DNA from: an uncultured Lachnospiraceae bacterium
GTDB taxonomy: Bacteria; Bacillota; Clostridia; Lachnospirales; Lachnospiraceae
Assembly (NCBI GenBank): GCA_910588895.1
Contig: CAJUSS010000001.1
Coordinates: 32,586 to 86,345 of the forward strand
Reading direction: 5' to 3'
DNA length: 53,760 nt
Part shown: positions 26,213-35,094 of the stretch, piece by piece
Numbering within the stretch: the first letter of the stretch is position 1
Layout: the number at the start of each line of letters is the position of its first letter
Made by a program: the position numbers and the translations under genes
Notes under the pieces: model-generated
The model's input: the letters and a program-made list of their open reading frames with translations, nothing else
The model's database searches: none
What the model was told of the DNA's origin: nothing

Positions 26213-27550
26213 TCACTGCAGCCCTTCCCGGATCACAGCGGCCATATGATCGATCATCTCGTCGGTCATCCCCGGGTACAAGCCTACCCAGAAGGTATCC
26301 CGCATGATCCGGTCTGTCACCGCCAGATCGCCGACGATCCGGTATCCCTCTCCCGATGCCCTAAACTGATCAAAGCAGGGGTGCTTGGTCAGGTTCCCCG
26401 CAAAGAGCATCCGGGTCTGGACCCCCTTCTCTTCTATAAAACGGACCAGACGGTTCCGGTCCACGCCTTCCCTGCAGGTGATCAGGAAGCCGAACCAGCT
26501 GGGCGCAGATCCTTTACAAGCCTCCGGCAGGATCAGTCGGTCCTCCGTCCCGGCCAGAGCCGTCCGCAGACGGTCATAATTGTGACGACGCCGCTCCACA
26601 AAGCCCGGGAATTTTTCAAGCTGGGCGCAGCCGATGGCCGCCTGCATATCTGTCGCCTTCAGATTATAGCCAAAATGGGAATAGACATATTTATGGTCAT
26701 AGCCTAACGGCAGCTCTCCATACTGACGATCGAACCGATGGCCGCACAGGTTATCTACGCCCGACGGGCAGGCACAGTCCCTCCCCCAGTCCCGGAAAGA
26801 ACGGATGATCTTATCCAGCAGCGGATCGTCCGTGTACACGGCGCCGCCTTCCCCCATGGTCATATGATGGGGCGGATAAAAGCTGGAGGTCCCGATGTCC
26901 CCGATGGTCCCGGTAAGCCGTTCCTCTCCCCGGTAGGTATACCGGCTCCCCAGGGCATCACAGTTATCCTCCACCAGCCAGAGGCTGTGGGCATCACAGA
27001 AGTCCTTCACAGCCGTCAGGTCAAAGGGATTGCCCAGCGTGTGGGCCAGCATGACCGCCTTGGTCTTGGGGGACAGCGCCGCCTCCAGTTGTCCTACATC
27101 GATATTGTACTGTGGGATGGTCACATCCACAAAGACCGGCACGGCCCCATATTGCAGTATCGGGGTCACCGTAGTGGGAAATCCGGCAGCTACCGTGATC
27201 ACCTCATCACCTCTCCTTACCTGGCGCTCCTTTAAAAGGGGCGAGGTCAGGGCCATAAACGCCAGCAGATTGGCAGACGAGCCGGAATTGACCAACGCCG
27301 CATAGCGGATACCCAAGTACCGGGCCAGCTCCTTCTCAAACTGCTCTGTGTATCTGCCGGAGGTGAGCCAGAATTCCAGCGCGGAATCCACCAGGTTCAC
27401 CATCTCCTGATGGTCATAGACCCGGGAAGCATAAGGGATCCTCTGCCCCGCCTGGAACGGCTCTTTTTTTTCATGGAACGTCCTGCAATACTCTGCCACC
27501 AGCTCTAAGATCTTCTGGCGGGCCTGCTCCTCTTCTCTTTCTCCAAACAT
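26213..27550 (-). CDS. rfbH: CDP-4-keto-6-deoxy-D-glucose 3-dehydrase (E1, RfbH/DdhC)
   Basis: A 445-residue DegT-fold enzyme that removes the C3 hydroxyl on the way to 3,6-dideoxyhexoses. It differs from sugar aminotransferases as E1 should: the PLP lysine is replaced by His (SFYPPHHMTMGEGG, His228-229), so the cofactor (PMP in E1) is not bound as a Schiff base. Cysteines Cys259-x-Cys261-x7-Cys269 (with Cys197 as a possible fourth) provide the [2Fe-2S] site. The E3 reductase that supplies electrons is not in the window. The ATG at 27550 gives the family start; its AAGGAG is 11 bases away, a little long. It follows rfbG by 41 bases. Confidence 0.93.
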   Translation of the reverse strand: MFGEREEEQARQKILELVAEYCRTFHEKKEPFQAGQRIPYASRVYDHQEMVNLVDSALEFWLTSGRYTEQFEKELARYLGIRYAALVNSGSSANLLAFMALTSPLLKERQVRRGDEVITVAAGFPTTVTPILQYGAVPVFVDVTIPQYNIDVGQLEAALSPKTKAVMLAHTLGNPFDLTAVKDFCDAHSLWLVEDNCDALGSRYTYRGEERLTGTIGDIGTSSFYPPHHMTMGEGGAVYTDDPLLDKIIRSFRDWGRDCACPSGVDNLCGHRFDRQYGELPLGYDHKYVYSHFGYNLKATDMQAAIGCAQLEKFPGFVERRRHNYDRLRTALAGTEDRLILPEACKGSAPSWFGFLITCREGVDRNRLVRFIEEKGVQTRMLFAGNLTKHPCFDQFRASGEGYRIVGDLAVTDRIMRDTFWVGLYPGMTDEMIDHMAAVIREGLQ

Positions 27551-27591
27551 GGCTCTAACGTCTCCTTCCTTGTATACGATCCTTGATCCGG

Positions 27592-28659
27592 CTATCCCAG
27601 ATAGCCTAAGATCTGTCCGTCGGTCACAGCCAGCATATCCGCTCCCTCCAGATAAGCCTTCGTCCACGCCACAGTCTTTTCCACGGCTTCCTCCACATGG
27701 TATCTGGGCCTCCAGCCAAAGGTCTTTTTTATCCGGGAGCAGTCCAGCTTCAAAAAGCTGGATTCATGGGGACCTCCGTCATACCGGTCCACCCACCGCA
27801 GCTCCTCTCCCCAGCTCCTGCAGAAAAGCTCGGTCAGCTCCCCTGTGGTCACACAGTCGCAGTCATCCGGTCCCACATTATAGCAGCCGCTCACCCCAGG
27901 CTCCTCGAACTGGGCCATGGCGATGGTCAGGTACGCGCACAGCGGCTCCAGCACATGCTGGTAGGGCCGGATGGAATGGGGGTTCCGGACAACGATCGCC
28001 TCCTTCCTAAGGGCAGCCCGTATGCAATCCGGGATGATCCGGTCAGGGGCAAGATCCCCGCCTCCGATCACATTGCCCGCCCTGGCTGTGGAGATCTGAC
28101 AGCGGCCGTTTTGAAAAAAGGACTTCTGGTAGCTGTGGGTAACCAGCTCTGAACAGGATTTACTGTTCGAATAGGGGTCGTAGCCGTCTAAGGGATCGCA
28201 TTCCCGGTAGCCATATTCCCATTCCCGGTTCTCGTAGACCTTATCGGTGGTCACATTTAAAAAGGATGCCACGCTCTCTGTCCGGCGGATGCACTCCAGC
28301 ACGTTCACGGTCCCCATCACATTCGTCTCATAGGTATATACCGGATCTTTATAGGAATCCCGGACGATGGGCTGGGCCGCCAGATGGAAGACGATCTGGG
28401 GGCGCGCCCGTTCAAAGACCGCCTCCATCGCCTTAAGGTCCCGCACATCCCCTTCCACCGAGTCCATCAGCGCCGCCTGGCCCAGGGCATTGAACAGGCT
28501 GGGGCTGGTAGGCGGCTTTAACGCATAGCCCGTGACCTTTGCCCCGGCCAGGGTCAAGATCCGGCACAGCCAGGTCCCCTTAAATCCGGTATGCCCGGTG
28601 ACCAGCACCGTCTTCCCCTCATAAAATCTCTTCAGCTCTCTAAATGTGATCTCTGCCAT
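27592..28659 (-). CDS. rfbG: CDP-glucose 4,6-dehydratase
   Basis: A 355-residue short-chain dehydrogenase-type enzyme that converts CDP-glucose to CDP-4-keto-6-deoxyglucose. The Rossmann motif is TGHTGFKGTWL (about 21-31). TTDKVYEN and the catalytic YxxxK in YDPYSNSKS follow, and GNVIGGGDLAPDRIIPD is specific for the CDP-glucose dehydratase group. It lies between rfbF and rfbH in pathway order. Confidence 0.93.
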   Translation of the reverse strand: MAEITFRELKRFYEGKTVLVTGHTGFKGTWLCRILTLAGAKVTGYALKPPTSPSLFNALGQAALMDSVEGDVRDLKAMEAVFERARPQIVFHLAAQPIVRDSYKDPVYTYETNVMGTVNVLECIRRTESVASFLNVTTDKVYENREWEYGYRECDPLDGYDPYSNSKSCSELVTHSYQKSFFQNGRCQISTARAGNVIGGGDLAPDRIIPDCIRAALRKEAIVVRNPHSIRPYQHVLEPLCAYLTIAMAQFEEPGVSGCYNVGPDDCDCVTTGELTELFCRSWGEELRWVDRYDGGPHESSFLKLDCSRIKKTFGWRPRYHVEEAVEKTVAWTKAYLEGADMLAVTDGQILGYLG

Positions 28660-28734
28660 CCCGCTCTCCTATCCATTCCTTGTCCATTCCTTCTGTTCCT
28701 GCCCTTTTTCTCAGGCTCGCGCGAAGGGCTTCCC

Positions 28735-29505
28735 CTACCAGATCTTCCAGGGCGCGCAGCCCTCCTGCCACAGCGCTTCCAGCTGCAGTTTATCCCGCTG
28801 GGTGTCCATGCACTTCCAGAAGCCGTGATGCTGGTAGGCCATCAGCTGGCCGTCCTTTGCCAGACGCTCCAGAGGATCCTTCTCAAATACGGTCCGATCC
28901 CCTTCGATATAGTCAAAGATCTGAGGGCTCATCACCATGAAACCGCCGTTGATCCAGGCCCCGTCATTGTCATTTTTCTCCCGGAAGGACTGGATCTGGC
29001 CGCCCTGACGGATATCCAGGACGCCAAACCGCTGTCCCACGTTCACCGCTGTGATGGTGGCGATCTTCCCATGGGTCTGGTGGAAATCCGCCAGCTCCGT
29101 TAGATCCACGTTGGAGAGGCCGTCGCCATAGGTCAGCATGAACGGCTCGTCGCCGATAAAGGGCCGGATCCGCTTGATCCGCCCTCCGGTCATGGTGTTC
29201 AGCCCTGTATCCACCAGGGTCACCTTCCAGGGCTCCGAATAATTGTTATGGACCTCCATCTTATTATTGGCCAGATCAAAGGTCACATCGGAGGTGTGGA
29301 GAAAATAATCTGCAAAAAATTCCTTGACCACATATTGTTTATAGCCCAGGCAGATGACAAAACTACAGAAGCCAAACTGGGAGTAATATTTCATGATATG
29401 CCAGAGGATCGGCTTCTCCCCGATCTCGATCATAGGCTTAGGCTTTAAGTGGCTCTCTTCACTGATCCTGGAGCCAAAACCTCCTGCCAGCAGTACTACC
29501 TTCAT
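28735..29505 (-). CDS. rfbF: Glucose-1-phosphate cytidylyltransferase
   Basis: A 256-residue nucleotidyltransferase that makes CDP-glucose from CTP and glucose 1-phosphate, first step of the CDP-dideoxyhexose route. The start KVVLLAGGFGSRISEES and KPKPMIEIG are the family signature; TYGDGLSNVD and WINGGFMV are the sugar-site motifs. The ATG at 29505 has GGAGGAAGAG, and the 13 further open codons upstream are not used by the family. It begins 14 bases after the preceding membrane protein gene. Confidence 0.94.
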   Translation of the reverse strand: MKVVLLAGGFGSRISEESHLKPKPMIEIGEKPILWHIMKYYSQFGFCSFVICLGYKQYVVKEFFADYFLHTSDVTFDLANNKMEVHNNYSEPWKVTLVDTGLNTMTGGRIKRIRPFIGDEPFMLTYGDGLSNVDLTELADFHQTHGKIATITAVNVGQRFGVLDIRQGGQIQSFREKNDNDGAWINGGFMVMSPQIFDYIEGDRTVFEKDPLERLAKDGQLMAYQHHGFWKCMDTQRDKLQLEALWQEGCAPWKIW

Positions 29506-29519
29506 CGCTCTTCCTCCGC

Positions 29520-31013
29520 TTAATGTTCTCGATATACGTTCCACTTTTGCTCTTTTAGGATGCGCAGAGCCTGCCGGATCTTTTCCGGCCCATGGCTGTA
29601 TTGGAACAGCCTGGTCAGCTCCTCGTCCTCGATCTCCTCATATTGGAGGGCCGCTGCTCTTAAGCTTTTCGCGTACAATTTCCGATAGGGCGCTTTTTCC
29701 AGCTCTCCATATGTGGTGTACACATTCCCCATGAGGATCGCGGCCGTCAAAAGGAGGGCCGCCGTCTTTTCCGCGAACACCCAGGCCTTCTCCTTCGTCC
29801 GCTGCCCAAAGACCAGGCCGATGGTCAGGATGATCCCCACGATCCCGATCTGGTACTGGAGTGCGTAGCGGGAGCTCATTCCATAGCTGCTCCGCTCAAA
29901 GACCCATCTCGCAGCCAGCACCAAAATATGGTTCAGCCCGCCTCCAAAAAGGAGCATCAGCGGAAGGATCGTGGTCCTATAGAGCTTTCGCCTGACCTGC
30001 AGCCACAGCGCCAGAAGGTAGCCGGCCAGCACCAAAAGACCAGCCAGATAGCAGAGGAGCATCCCTTTGTCCAGATCCGTTAAAAGCTCCAGCATCACTT
30101 CCTCGCCCATGATCATGGACGCAAAGCCCTTCAGCAAAAATTTAGGGAAAAGCCCCGGCGTATCCGAAACGACCTGGGAAAAGCTGCGGCCGGTCCCCAT
30201 AGGATCTGTGGGGTCTGCCACCACACAGCTGCTGCTCAGCATATACAGGCCCAAGGGGATCAGCACATGGAGGCTGTAGAGCAGATGGCGCAGATCCGGC
30301 TTTTTTTTATCGATCCAGTCCAGGATGAAGCAGATGCCATAGGTAAGGAGGAGCACTGCCGAATAGGATCCGCAGTAGGGCCCCGCCGTTCCCAGTGTGA
30401 TCAGCCAGGGCAGGACCTGCAGCCAGATCCTGTCCTTTTTGTCCTGGGCCAGGGCGCCCGCCTCGTCTTTCCGCTGATCTTGCCGTCTGCCGGCTGCCTT
30501 CTGCGGCCCGCCCAGGGCCCTCGCGCCCTTTACCATCTGCCGGGCCCATACCCGGTCCCAGATCATATAGTGATAGTAAAACCCGGCAAAGGCCAGAAAA
30601 TGGCACCAGCCCGTGCCATTGGTCAGCATCTCCCATTTGTTCAGGCTGAAGAAGAAGACCATCAAAAAAAGATACCAGATGAAGCCCAGCTTCCTCTTTC
30701 GGCAATAAGTCGTCAAAAGGAGGGCGGCCACACCGTGGAACAACGCGCCCAGGATCATCTCAAAGGTGGTGGAATAGCCAAAAAACATGACATTGACGAT
30801 CCGTTCCAGGTAATTGACTGGGATCCGGGTCAGGATATCCGCCACAAAAAACTTCTTCGGATCCCACACATCCGGCAGATAGCTGTTCACCAGACGGATA
30901 TAGTCCGAATAGACCACATCCTCCGATGCAGCCAGGATATAACCGATGCAGAAGATCGTCCCGATCAAGGGGACCAGGTACAGCAGACGGCTTTTATCTG
31001 TTCTTTTTCCCAT
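29520..31013 (-). CDS. Multi-pass membrane protein of the polysaccharide locus (GT-C or polymerase-like)
   Basis: A 497-residue protein with about ten to eleven hydrophobic segments and an early acidic loop, ASEDVVYSDYIRL, near residues 28-40. A highly charged cytoplasmic loop near 165-195 (arginine, lysine, glutamine) breaks the membrane part, and the last 60 residues are soluble. No family was recognised with certainty. Topology and context would fit a GT-C glycosyltransferase or a Wzy-type polymerase. The ATG at 31013 has AGGAGG; the 31 open codons before it are discarded. It overlaps nothing and is closely packed in the operon. Confidence 0.6.
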   Translation of the reverse strand: MGKRTDKSRLLYLVPLIGTIFCIGYILAASEDVVYSDYIRLVNSYLPDVWDPKKFFVADILTRIPVNYLERIVNVMFFGYSTTFEMILGALFHGVAALLLTTYCRKRKLGFIWYLFLMVFFFSLNKWEMLTNGTGWCHFLAFAGFYYHYMIWDRVWARQMVKGARALGGPQKAAGRRQDQRKDEAGALAQDKKDRIWLQVLPWLITLGTAGPYCGSYSAVLLLTYGICFILDWIDKKKPDLRHLLYSLHVLIPLGLYMLSSSCVVADPTDPMGTGRSFSQVVSDTPGLFPKFLLKGFASMIMGEEVMLELLTDLDKGMLLCYLAGLLVLAGYLLALWLQVRRKLYRTTILPLMLLFGGGLNHILVLAARWVFERSSYGMSSRYALQYQIGIVGIILTIGLVFGQRTKEKAWVFAEKTAALLLTAAILMGNVYTTYGELEKAPYRKLYAKSLRAAALQYEEIEDEELTRLFQYSHGPEKIRQALRILKEQKWNVYREH

Positions 31014-31102
31014 ATCTATCCTCCTGTTCAGATCCACATGGTCAGTCCCGACAGCCAAACCTATAGCGCCGTCCTGGCTCTTTCGCACAGAGCCGGGCCC
31101 GC

Positions 31103-31894
31103 TCACACCTCATAGGAGGCATATGCCTTCTGATAGACCCGCATCAAAAGCGCCGCCACCGGTTTTGGCCACAGCCGCTCAAACATCTGCCTCTCCTCCT
31201 GGAAACGGACCTGATCCTTCATACAGGTATTGGTAGCCGCATCCTTGTGGAGCCGATGGAACATCAGCGGTTTTTCTACACAGATAAAACGCCCCGGCCC
31301 CTCGGCCATATCGATCAGATGGTCCCAGTCTAACGCAAACCGGCAGGAAGAGCGGAAAAAAGGCCCCCGTCCATCCACCACCTTTTGGTAGGTGCAGGCC
31401 GGACAGCAGATCGGGTTCCCGAACCGCAGCGCAGCCTTTTTTACAAAGGGGATATGGGCCAGACCATGAGCCTTAAGCGGGATGCGCAGCAGCTTTTTCA
31501 CCAGCCACAGCCGCTCTCCCGGCACCATCTGATGGTCCCGGACCGTCATGTGGTCCGTGGTAAATAAACACATATCCGGATACCTGGCTGCACAGGCAGC
31601 CAGGGTCTTTACATAATCGCGCCCATACAGATCGTCCTGATGGGCCAGCGTCACGAACCGGGCATCTGCCATCTCATAGGCAAAGTTCCAATCCGCCTGG
31701 ATATCGCTCTCTCCCTTTCGGACATAGAGGGGAAGGCCATACTTTTTCGCCAGTCCTTCGATATAGGGGCTGGGCGTGGATGTGCAGACGATCGTCTTGG
31801 TGGGGCAGCTCTGCCCAGTCACCGAGCGGAGGCAAGCCTCCAGATAGGGCTGATCGCCATAGGCGCAGACCGCGAACATATGGAACACTTTCAT
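31103..31894 (-). CDS. Glycosyltransferase family 2
   Basis: A 263-residue GT-A glycosyltransferase without membrane segments. It starts KVFHMFAVCAYGDQPYLEACLRS, the usual GT2 nucleotide-binding strand and helix. HQDDLYG near 98 takes the place of the DxD metal motif, and FALDWDHLIDMA is the acceptor-side acidic motif. The ATG at 31894 has AAGGGAGAGAG. Its position between the heptose genes and the dideoxyhexose genes makes one of those sugars a plausible donor, which is inference. It follows gmhA with a stop 74 bases upstream. Confidence 0.8.
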   Translation of the reverse strand: MKVFHMFAVCAYGDQPYLEACLRSVTGQSCPTKTIVCTSTPSPYIEGLAKKYGLPLYVRKGESDIQADWNFAYEMADARFVTLAHQDDLYGRDYVKTLAACAARYPDMCLFTTDHMTVRDHQMVPGERLWLVKKLLRIPLKAHGLAHIPFVKKAALRFGNPICCPACTYQKVVDGRGPFFRSSCRFALDWDHLIDMAEGPGRFICVEKPLMFHRLHKDAATNTCMKDQVRFQEERQMFERLWPKPVAALLMRVYQKAYASYEV

Positions 31895-31968
31895 AAGCTC
31901 TCTCCCTTCAACAAGGCGAACGCCGTCCTTTCCTTTGACCGGCAGCTCCTCTTTGACCGCTCCGGGCA

Positions 31969-32604
31969 TCAAAAGAAATGATCCTCCAGCATCAGACAGA
32001 GAGCGTGGTAGATGGGGAGATGGAGCTCCTGGATCTTATAGGTCTCCTGCTCCGGGACGATGACCGCCACGTCCGCAGCCCTTCCAAGCTCCCCGCCATC
32101 CCTTCCGGTCAGGACGATCGTCTTCATCCCTTTCGCCTTTGCCACGGCCAGGGCATACAGGACATTTTTCGAATTTCCGGAGGTAGAGATCCCAAGGAAC
32201 ACATCCCCCTCCTCTCCATAGCCATAGACCTGCTGGGCAAATACCAGAAGGCCGTCCACATCATTTAGATAGGCGCTGGACAAGCCCGGATGCCCTGTAA
32301 GGGCGATCGCCGGGAGCCCTCCCTGGAGCTTTTCCGCCAGCTCCGCCCCTCTTTTCGGGTCTGCTGCCAAAAGCTTCTCTGCAAATGCCCGCGGCACAGA
32401 CCGGTCTTTACAAAAGCCCTTCATCAGCTCTCCGACGATATGCTCACTGTCTGCACAGCTGCCGCCGTTCCCGGCCACCAAAAGCTTTCCTCCTCCTGCG
32501 TAACATCCCTCTAAAAGGAGGTAAGCCTGCCAGATCTCCTCGGCTATAGGCGCCAGGGTCGGGTAGCGTTTTGTCAGATGTCCGATACGTTCATCCTCTC
32601 CCAT
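31969..32604 (-). CDS. gmhA: Sedoheptulose-7-phosphate isomerase
   Basis: A 211-residue SIS-domain isomerase that forms D-glycero-D-manno-heptose 7-phosphate, first step of activated heptose synthesis. AGNGGSCADSEHIVGEL (about 44-60), ISTSGNSKNVL and the C-terminal QELHLPIYHALCLMLE with its metal-site His/Glu are diagnostic. The ATG at 32604 has AGGAGG and overlaps the gmhB stop by one base (TGATG), so translation is coupled. Confidence 0.93.
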   Translation of the reverse strand: MGEDERIGHLTKRYPTLAPIAEEIWQAYLLLEGCYAGGGKLLVAGNGGSCADSEHIVGELMKGFCKDRSVPRAFAEKLLAADPKRGAELAEKLQGGLPAIALTGHPGLSSAYLNDVDGLLVFAQQVYGYGEEGDVFLGISTSGNSKNVLYALAVAKAKGMKTIVLTGRDGGELGRAADVAVIVPEQETYKIQELHLPIYHALCLMLEDHFF

Positions 32605-33263
32605 CAAGATCCTCCTTTCTCCTGCAGGCCTTCTTTGCGCAAGGTCCACAGCGCTACATCATATAAGGTATCGCCAAAATACTCCATCGGCAGCTCCGAC
32701 CGATCCCCGGGATGTCCCTGGACATACTCCTCCAAAAGCTGCTTTCCATAACCGGTCCCCACCAGAGCCGTATGCACGCCAAACCGGGCACCGGCCTGGA
32801 TATCCAGCCATTTATCGCCCACCATGTATGAATGGGCCTTATCGACAGCGCCGTCCTGGGCCGCCTTCTCAAACATCCCGGTATCCGGCTTCCGGCAATG
32901 GCAGTCCACCTTATATCTGCCGACCCCGTGCTCCGGGTGGTGGGGGCAATAGTAAAAGCCGTCGATATGCCCTCCCATCTGCCGCAAGACCTTGTCCATA
33001 TGCTGGTGGAGAGCCGCCACGTCCGGCTCGCCATAAGACCCTCTGGCCACCCCGGCCTGGTTGGTGACCACCACCACCCGAAAGCCGCTCTCGTTCCAGA
33101 GGCGGATCGCCTCCGCCGCCATAGGAAGGAGCTTTAGATCCTCCTTGCGGTGCAGATAATGGACCTCCTCATTGATCGTCCCGTCCCGGTCCAGAAAGAT
33201 CGTAGCACCGGGTACGGCACGCTTTGCTCCATATGCAGCCCTGCCCTCTCGCACATCATACAT
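32604..33263 (-). CDS. gmhB: D-glycero-alpha-D-manno-heptose 1,7-bisphosphate 7-phosphatase
   Basis: A 219-residue HAD-family phosphatase, removing the 7-phosphate of heptose 1,7-bisphosphate. The nucleophile motif is FLDRDGTIN (about 23-31); VVTNQAG is motif II; the zinc-binding loop CPHHPEHG...DCHCRKP is typical of GmhB; GDKWLDIQAG is the last HAD motif. The ATG overlaps the hddA stop by eight bases. A C-terminal extension of about 25 residues is polar and not conserved in the family as far as can be judged. Confidence 0.92.
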   Translation of the reverse strand: MYDVREGRAAYGAKRAVPGATIFLDRDGTINEEVHYLHRKEDLKLLPMAAEAIRLWNESGFRVVVVTNQAGVARGSYGEPDVAALHQHMDKVLRQMGGHIDGFYYCPHHPEHGVGRYKVDCHCRKPDTGMFEKAAQDGAVDKAHSYMVGDKWLDIQAGARFGVHTALVGTGYGKQLLEEYVQGHPGDRSELPMEYFGDTLYDVALWTLRKEGLQEKGGS

Positions 33264-34326
33264 GAAAGATATACTCCTTATCCGGCATCTGTACCTTCAC
33301 CTGCCCATAATCCCATCGGTGCTCATCCGCGATCCAGCTTTGTGCGCCCCGCAGCTCAAAATTCCAGTCCGTCAGCTGGCCGCCGGCCGCCTCCAGCCGC
33401 TCCGCCACCTTGTGCCGGACATTATACGGACAGTACACCAGCAGGTAACCGCCGCCGCCGGCGCCCAATAGCTTTCCGCCCAGGGCCCCGGAGCTTTTCG
33501 CCTCTTCATAAAGCTGATCCACCTGGGGATTGGTGATCTTGCTGCTCATCCGCTTCTTGCTCTCCCAGCCATAATCCAAAAGCTTGCCAAAAGTGTTTAA
33601 GTTCCCTTTTAACAGCTCATCCTTCATGGCGTAGGCCAGAGCCTTTACCTCGCACATGGCCTCAAAGCCGTCTTTCTTTTCGTAATTCTTCACCTGATCC
33701 TTGATGATATTGGCGGAAACATGGACATTTCCCGTATAGCAGAGCAGGAGATTGTATTGGAGCTCATGGAGGATCTCCTTTTTGATCCGGAGAGGGTTCA
33801 CTACCACGTCGTTACGCCCATGGAATTCGATAAAATTAAAGCCGCCGAAGGTGGCCGCGTATTGGTCCTGATAGCCCCCGGCGATCTTCAGATCCTCCCG
33901 CTCCACCTGAAAGGCCAGATCTGCCAGCCTGTAGCCATCCATCATGATCCCCTTCCACCGGGCCATGGCGATCAGCATCGCCACCATCACCGTGGAGGAG
34001 GTCCCCAGACCGGAACCGGGAGGCGCGTCGCACTGGAGATAGACCTCGCAGCCTGCCTTGATCTCCATGGCCTTTAAGGCCGCCTTCACCAGATCCAGCT
34101 TCCCGTCATACACATAATTTTCATTGGTGTTGTATTTCACGGTCATGTCAAAATCCAGAGAATGGACCACGATCTGGTCATCCTCCCTGGGCACGATGGA
34201 ACAGTACGCATATTTATTGATCGTACTCCCTAAGATCGCTCCTCCCTGCTCCACACAGAAAGGCGCTACGTCTGTCCCTCCGCCGCCAAAGCTGACGCGC
34301 AGGGGCGCCCTGCCTCTGATCACCAT
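33256..34326 (-). CDS. hddA: D-glycero-alpha-D-manno-heptose 7-phosphate kinase
   Basis: A 356-residue GHMP kinase that phosphorylates heptose 7-phosphate at C1. The N-terminal RGRAPLRVSFGGGGTDV and the ATP-binding PPGSGLGTSS motif are characteristic of HddA/FKP-type kinases, and the C-terminal GKLLGAGGGGYLL is the third GHMP motif. The ATG at 34326 has AAGGAGGGG and overlaps the hddC stop by seven bases. Together with gmhA, gmhB and hddC it gives a full GDP-heptose route. Confidence 0.93.
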   Translation of the reverse strand: MVIRGRAPLRVSFGGGGTDVAPFCVEQGGAILGSTINKYAYCSIVPREDDQIVVHSLDFDMTVKYNTNENYVYDGKLDLVKAALKAMEIKAGCEVYLQCDAPPGSGLGTSSTVMVAMLIAMARWKGIMMDGYRLADLAFQVEREDLKIAGGYQDQYAATFGGFNFIEFHGRNDVVVNPLRIKKEILHELQYNLLLCYTGNVHVSANIIKDQVKNYEKKDGFEAMCEVKALAYAMKDELLKGNLNTFGKLLDYGWESKKRMSSKITNPQVDQLYEEAKSSGALGGKLLGAGGGGYLLVYCPYNVRHKVAERLEAAGGQLTDWNFELRGAQSWIADEHRWDYGQVKVQMPDKEYIFHV

Positions 34327-35027
34327 CTGACGATCCCCTCCTTTACGTCCTGTTGGAACCGGAGGAGATCCTCCGGGATCCCGATATCGATGAAATAGCC
34401 GTCCCCGATACAGCCGCCCAGTCTGCGCCCCGCCTTCATCCACTGTGGGATCATATCATTTTCCAGGGAGACCTTCCCTTCCCAGATCTCATCCAGGAGC
34501 GCACGGCGCATCAGATAGACTCCTCCGTTGATCGTCCCCGGCTCCTTTGCCGCCATCTTCTCGTTAAAGCCCACCAGCATATCCTGGAAAAGCTGCGCCC
34601 GCCCATACCGGGACACATCCGGCACAGGGCGCAGCACCAAGCCAAAGTCCAGCTGCCGCTCCCGGCTCACCTGCAAAAGCCGGTCAAAGTCCACCTGATA
34701 AAAGGTATCCCCGTTTAATACAAAGAACGCATCCTCCGTCAAGAGCTTCCCTGCGTTTTTGATCGCGCCGGCCGTACCCAGGAGCTCCTCCTCATAGGCA
34801 TAGGAGACCTTTACGCCAAAGGCTCTCCCGTCGCCGAAGTACTCCTCCACCATGGAGCCTTTATATCCCACGGCAAATACGATCTCATCGATCTTATGTC
34901 TGGAAAGCTCCCGTACCACATAGCCTAAAAAAGGCTTTCCCTCGATCAGCGCCATGGGCTTGGGCCTGTCCTTCACCACGCTTTTCAGCCGTGTCCCTAA
35001 GCCGCCTGCCAGTAAAACTGCCTGCAT
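34320..35027 (-). CDS. hddC: D-glycero-alpha-D-manno-heptose 1-phosphate guanylyltransferase
   Basis: A 235-residue nucleotidyltransferase that makes GDP-D-glycero-alpha-D-manno-heptose. QAVLLAGGLGTRLKSVV and RPKPMALIEGKPFL are the nucleotide-binding motifs; FFVLNGDTFY is the metal site and INGGVYLM the sugar site. The ATG at 35027 gives the family start, although its AGGAG is only two bases away and an AAAGGG lies nine bases away; Met codons at 35081 and 35093 are possible longer starts. It begins 67 bases after the giant glycosyltransferase gene. Confidence 0.9.
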   Translation of the reverse strand: MQAVLLAGGLGTRLKSVVKDRPKPMALIEGKPFLGYVVRELSRHKIDEIVFAVGYKGSMVEEYFGDGRAFGVKVSYAYEEELLGTAGAIKNAGKLLTEDAFFVLNGDTFYQVDFDRLLQVSRERQLDFGLVLRPVPDVSRYGRAQLFQDMLVGFNEKMAAKEPGTINGGVYLMRRALLDEIWEGKVSLENDMIPQWMKAGRRLGGCIGDGYFIDIGIPEDLLRFQQDVKEGIVRW

Positions 35028-35094
35028 ATCTCCTGTTCCCTTTCCTCCCGCCGGCTGCACGGCAGGATCATCCTCGTTCATCTCCCGGTCCATA

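Noticed and set aside
26213..27550. Missing PLP lysine in a DegT-family enzyme taken as gene inactivation
   Set aside because: His in place of Lys together with the CxCx7C cysteines is the normal form of the E1 dehydrase RfbH.
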